A DNA stretch of 9,765 bases from Crocinitomicaceae bacterium (GTDB taxonomy: Bacteria; Bacteroidota; Bacteroidia; Flavobacteriales_D; Crocinitomicaceae), in contig JAURNA010000072.1 in the NCBI GenBank assembly GCA_030830385.1, positions 1-9,765 of the forward strand, read 5' to 3'. Each line of letters opens with the position of its first letter. Within the stretch, counting starts at the first letter, position 1. The notes beneath the pieces are model-generated. The model was not told the DNA's origin. It was given only the letters and a program-made list of their open reading frames with translations, and did no database searches. The translations under genes and the position numbers were made by a program. Shown here in pieces: positions 7,219 through 9,765 of this stretch.

Positions 7219-8676
7219 TTACGGCTGGCCGAAGTTCGCAAAGCCAACATTAACTGTCCCCAGGTTTACAGTACCATTCGTTCCATTAAAGAATATAACA
7301 TTAACCTGACCGGCTTGTCTTACATATGCAGTCATTGTTAGCCCTTGTAAATCCGAGTCTATTGTAGCCAATATGATGTCTCCGGGATTTACACCCGCTG
7401 CCGGGAAATTTCTTTCTACCTGATTCCCTGATATAATATTTGGTACAGCCACAGAACCAGAACCGGTATTGGGTCCTCCACTTTGGTCTACGGCAGAGAT
7501 TTCTACCGTTTTAGTAACAGGATCAACATTAATCGAAGTCCTTGGACCAGCAACTAATTTAAATACTTCAGTGGTTCCATTTGAGTTTGAAAAAACCATT
7601 ACACTATCAGTGATCGCAAGTGTATCTAAAGCTCCCGTTCCATTTCCTATTAAAATATCACCGGAATTCACAGATGATCTTCCGGTACCTCCATTCGAAA
7701 CAGGTAAAACATTTACCACTTTGGTTGTTAAGTCAATTGTTCCGTTTGCAATGTCTTCATTCAAGATCGTTCCATCTAATATCTCTGAAGTTGTTACCGC
7801 ACCCGTTGCAATGTCCTCCGCCAAAATGGTCTCGTCCAAAATCTCTGATGTTTCAACGGCTCCCGTTGCAATATCTTCTGCAAGAATCGTCTCGTCCAAT
7901 ATTTCTGAAGTCTCTACCGCACCCGTTGCGATGTCCTCCGCCAAAATGGTCTCGTCCAAAATCTCTGATGTTTCAACGGCTCCCGTTGCAATATCTTCTG
8001 CAAGAATCGTCTCGTCCAATATTTCTGATGTCTCTACCGCACCCGTTGCGATGTCCTCCGCCAAAATAGTCTCGTCCAAAATCTCTGATGTTTCAACGGC
8101 TCCCGTTGCAATATCTTCTGCAAGAATCGTCTCGTCCAATATTTCTGAAGTCTGAACAGCACTTGTATCAATATCTTCTGGCTGAATGGTTTCATCAACT
8201 ATCTTAGCTGAGGTAATGGAGTTATCAGCTATGTCATCTGTATAGAATGAAAATGGTACAGCCATTAACTTTTGGTTACTAACCATTTTGTAATCTCCAT
8301 CGTTGTGAATAGAAATCTCAACCATTAACCACTGATCTCCGTTAATCCACGGAATATTTAATAACACGTCATAACTACCTTCTTCTGTTAATGTACCATG
8401 ACCTATTACCAGAGAGAATAATCCGTATTTATCGGTATTCGTTTCATGTTCTTCTTGGTAATAAATTGTTCCATTATCATCTGCGGTAATCGTAAATCGA
8501 ACTCCTATTGTTTTTTCATAAAGAGGTTTTCCCTCAATATCAGTCCCTACTATCTCTTTGCCTTCATGGTCTACAGCTACGGCCTGATAGTTAATCCCCT
8601 CCAGGTTAGCTATCTGTTGAGCAGATAAATTCCCTGAAACAAAAAAGACAATTAGTATTAAAACGATATTTTTCAT
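7219..8676 (-). CDS. Tail-fibre-like secreted protein with 20-residue tandem repeats
   Basis: This is a 485-residue protein. The start at 8676 gives a clean signal peptide, MKNIVLILIVFFVSGNLSAQ; the frame extends 12 codons further upstream but would run into the preceding gene. Residues about 22-145 match a domain common at the N-terminus of Bacteroidota surface proteins: GINYQAVAVDHEG, IGVRFTI, YYQEEHETNTDKYGLFSLVIG, WLMVEI and LMAVPFSFY. Residues 155-315 are a tandem array with consensus TSEILDETILAEDIATGAVE. Residues 322-352 (LPVSNGGTGRSSVNSGDILI) match the GGTG motif seen in phage tail-fibre and related bacterial fibre proteins. The last ~100 residues are Gly/Asn/Val-rich and beta-like, ending VNVGFANFGQP. 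No T9SS sorting domain is seen. It is the last gene of a close three-gene group, 22 bp after the beta-barrel gene, and is followed by a terminator. Function is unknown; a surface fibre is inferred. Confidence 0.85.
   Translation of the reverse strand: MKNIVLILIVFFVSGNLSAQQIANLEGINYQAVAVDHEGKEIVGTDIEGKPLYEKTIGVRFTITADDNGTIYYQEEHETNTDKYGLFSLVIGHGTLTEEGSYDVLLNIPWINGDQWLMVEISIHNDGDYKMVSNQKLMAVPFSFYTDDIADNSITSAKIVDETIQPEDIDTSAVQTSEILDETILAEDIATGAVETSEILDETILAEDIATGAVETSEILDETILAEDIATGAVETSEILDETILAEDIATGAVETSEILDETILAEDIATGAVETSEILDETILAEDIATGAVTTSEILDGTILNEDIANGTIDLTTKVVNVLPVSNGGTGRSSVNSGDILIGNGTGALDTLAITDSVMVFSNSNGTTEVFKLVAGPRTSINVDPVTKTVEISAVDQSGGPNTGSGSVAVPNIISGNQVERNFPAAGVNPGDIILATIDSDLQGLTMTAYVRQAGQVNVIFFNGTNGTVNLGTVNVGFANFGQP
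7732..8214 (-). repeat. 60-bp tandem coding repeats arranged as 120-bp dimers
   Basis: Eight 20-residue units (the first has 21) cover residues 155-315 of the tail-fibre-like protein. The six central units (about 7801-8160) are near-identical and alternate between two DNA versions: A at 7801, 7921 and 8041, and B at 7861, 7981 and 8101. Within a version, copies differ by about one base apart from the B copy at the array edge. Between versions, 13 of 60 bases differ and all changes are synonymous. The outer units are diverged. The repeats are contiguous coding units, with no spacers. Confidence 0.96.
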
Positions 8677-8698
8677 TGTATACGTATTTTTAAAATTG

Positions 8699-9331
8699 TT
8701 ATTGAATTGCAAAAGCTAACCCTAACGTTGCTCCCATTAATTTATTCGAAGATTTTTGAGATTCGTCTGTTTCCAGATTAGCCAATCCCATCATATAATT
8801 TACGTCTAAATATGCGGAGATATAATCTGAAATTGTGTACCGTACACCCGGGCTAATAAAAACACCAAAATCACCTTTGTTGAGCATTCCTGTATTCAGT
8901 ATATCGAAATCTTCATTATTTAACCGTTGGTTAGCTTTTAACATCTTTCCATAATAACCTTCAAAAGCGATTCCTGCACTCAACTTCCCCAGTGAATAAT
9001 GGTACCCGGCAAACAATCTCGTATCAAAATAATTTATGTCCCAAGTGTAGTTTGTATTGTCAAATACATATGTTGCTCCGGCTTTTCTCATTCCTAATTT
9101 TGCTCCAAAAGAAATTCCCATCTCCAAATCGTACCGGTATCCCAGAGCATAACTTCCGGAGTAATTTGGCTTGTAGCCTTTATCCACTACTCCATCGCTA
9201 TCTGCAAATTTGAAGTTGGTAACATTTTGCGAAGCTTGTATTAAAATATTTGATTGATTCTGAGCTTTTACAGCACTGTTTAATAGTAAAATCCCAAAAC
9301 CAAGTAAACTCAATTTTATTACTTTTTTCAT
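8699..9331 (-). CDS. Outer-membrane beta-barrel protein
   Basis: This 210-residue protein has a signal peptide MKKVIKLSLLGFGILLLNSA ending near VKAQ (residue 24). The mature part has alternating polar/hydrophobic strands with aromatic girdle residues: YALGYRYDLEMGISFGAKLG, FDTRLFAGYHYSLGKLSAGI, VFISPGVRYTISDYISAYLD and the C-terminal MGATLGLAFAIQ. This pattern and length fit the OMP_b-brl / PorT-like class with about eight strands. It is shorter than PorP/SprF barrels (about 300 residues), so I do not call it a type B T9SS partner. Its start lies 5 bp after the stop of the upstream T9SS cargo gene, and its stop is 22 bp before the tail-fibre-like gene, so all three are probably one operon. 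It may anchor or help expose its neighbours; that is inference. Base composition is clearly AT-rich. Confidence 0.82.
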   Translation of the reverse strand: MKKVIKLSLLGFGILLLNSAVKAQNQSNILIQASQNVTNFKFADSDGVVDKGYKPNYSGSYALGYRYDLEMGISFGAKLGMRKAGATYVFDNTNYTWDINYFDTRLFAGYHYSLGKLSAGIAFEGYYGKMLKANQRLNNEDFDILNTGMLNKGDFGVFISPGVRYTISDYISAYLDVNYMMGLANLETDESQKSSNKLMGATLGLAFAIQ

Positions 9332-9336
9332 TTTTT

Positions 9337-9765
9337 TTATTTAGTAATTAATAATTTAGCTGTGTAATAATTCTTGTCTGAATCCTCTAATCGTAAAACA
9401 TATGCTCCACTGTTCCAATCTGAACAGTTTAGCTGATAGCCTTGTAATGTTTCTACATTATCAGAGAAGATTAATTTACCCGCATGATCATAAGCATGAA
9501 TGGTCAGATCATTTAAGTCTTCATCCGTTTTGAACCGAACATTTTCAATGGCGGGATTCGGGTAAACGTTAATTTGAACCGGAATAGTGGATTCTACAAA
9601 CTGTATTCGGAAGGTTAATGGTTGAATGAACCCTTCTCGAATTTCTGTTTTATCATTCGATTTAACGGTAGACATGTAGGGTTGTCCCACATATTCTTGA
9701 AAATGTAAGGATTCAACGTTAGATTCAGATCCAAAGGAGCCAATAGTTTGACGTTTTATTTCTTG
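9337..9765 (-). CDS. T9SS type A sorting domain protein, C-terminal part; 5' end outside window
   Basis: The frame stays open to the right edge, so the 142 residues seen are the C-terminal part of a longer protein. The GTG at 9690 is internal. The in-window part begins QEIKRQTIGSFGSESNVESL and carries GQPYMSTV and IREGFIQPL, a short linker pattern (RQTIGSxG...GQxY...REGFIQP) that I recall from small Bacteroidota secreted proteins just before the sorting domain. From about 9601 downwards it is a T9SS type A C-terminal domain: VYPNPAIENVRF, then the LTIHAYDHAGKLIFS strand pair, then SGAYVLRL and a basic end YYTAKLLITK. The cargo function cannot be seen because the upstream part is missing or the protein may be short. 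It lies 5 bp before the beta-barrel start and should be co-transcribed with it. Confidence 0.88.
   Translation of the reverse strand, partial: QEIKRQTIGSFGSESNVESLHFQEYVGQPYMSTVKSNDKTEIREGFIQPLTFRIQFVESTIPVQINVYPNPAIENVRFKTDEDLNDLTIHAYDHAGKLIFSDNVETLQGYQLNCSDWNSGAYVLRLEDSDKNYYTAKLLITK

Noticed and set aside
7469..8155. Long plus-strand open frame (228 residues) opposite the 20-residue repeat array
   Set aside because: It is a by-product of the 60-bp periodicity, since a unit length divisible by three without an antisense stop keeps the frame open throughout. The minus-strand frame has a signal peptide, known domains and synonymous-only differences.
7732..8214. Possible CRISPR array because of regularly spaced 60-bp repeats
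   Set aside because: Repeats are contiguous, in frame and coding, with no unique spacers and no cas genes nearby.
5126..8676. Prophage remnant, because of S74 and GGTG tail-fibre-like motifs
   Set aside because: Both proteins have signal peptides, sit beside T9SS genes, and no capsid, tail, lysis or integrase genes are seen; these domains also occur in ordinary Bacteroidota surface proteins.
8677..8712. N-terminal extension of the tail-fibre-like gene to 8712
   Set aside because: It adds 12 polar residues before a textbook signal peptide and overlaps the upstream beta-barrel gene.
9337..9690. GTG at 9690 as the true start of the T9SS-tail protein
   Set aside because: The frame continues open to the window edge with a family-like RQTIGSFGSES segment upstream, so the gene is cut by the window.

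Overview
The window looks like a chromosomal segment of a Bacteroidota bacterium, probably a flavobacterium-like lineage. The reasons are two C-terminal domains of the type IX secretion system (T9SS) type A sorting kind, an N-terminal domain typical of Bacteroidota surface proteins, starts without clear Shine-Dalgarno sequences, and one exact TAnnTTTG -7 box. No phage structural genes, transposases, integrases, tRNAs, rRNAs or CRISPR arrays were seen.

Layout. The left edge (1-708, + strand) is the 3' part of lepA, a housekeeping gene. It converges on a single minus-strand gene (762-1547) for a secreted DUF3108 protein, and a perfect 8-bp hairpin between them can terminate both. All remaining genes are on the minus strand, in two groups. 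Group A (7000 down to 1684) has two genes 19 bp apart: a 624-residue fibre protein with YadA-head-like repeats, an S74-type self-cleaving chaperone domain and a coiled coil, then a 1140-residue modular T9SS cargo protein. That cargo carries seven propeller-like repeats, five exact 80-residue Cys-rich repeats, a HYR-like domain, two SprB-like repeats and a sorting domain. A strong terminator follows it. Group B (9765 down to 7219) has three genes 5 and 22 bp apart: the 3' end of a T9SS cargo protein, a 210-residue outer-membrane beta-barrel, and a 485-residue tail-fibre-like protein with a 20-residue tandem repeat. Another terminator follows.

How the genes may work together. Each group pairs one T9SS-sorted protein with one fibre-like protein that recalls phage tail fibres or trimeric adhesins, and group B adds an outer-membrane barrel. 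I infer a cell-surface adhesin or fibre locus; this is not demonstrated by the sequence. The strongest sequence observations concern repeat evolution. The 20-residue array is built from 120-bp dimers whose two halves differ at 13 of 60 bases, all synonymous. The 80-residue repeats keep perfect register and contain an about 80-bp nearly identical patch that suggests gene conversion. Base composition also drops to the right of about 7.1 kb.
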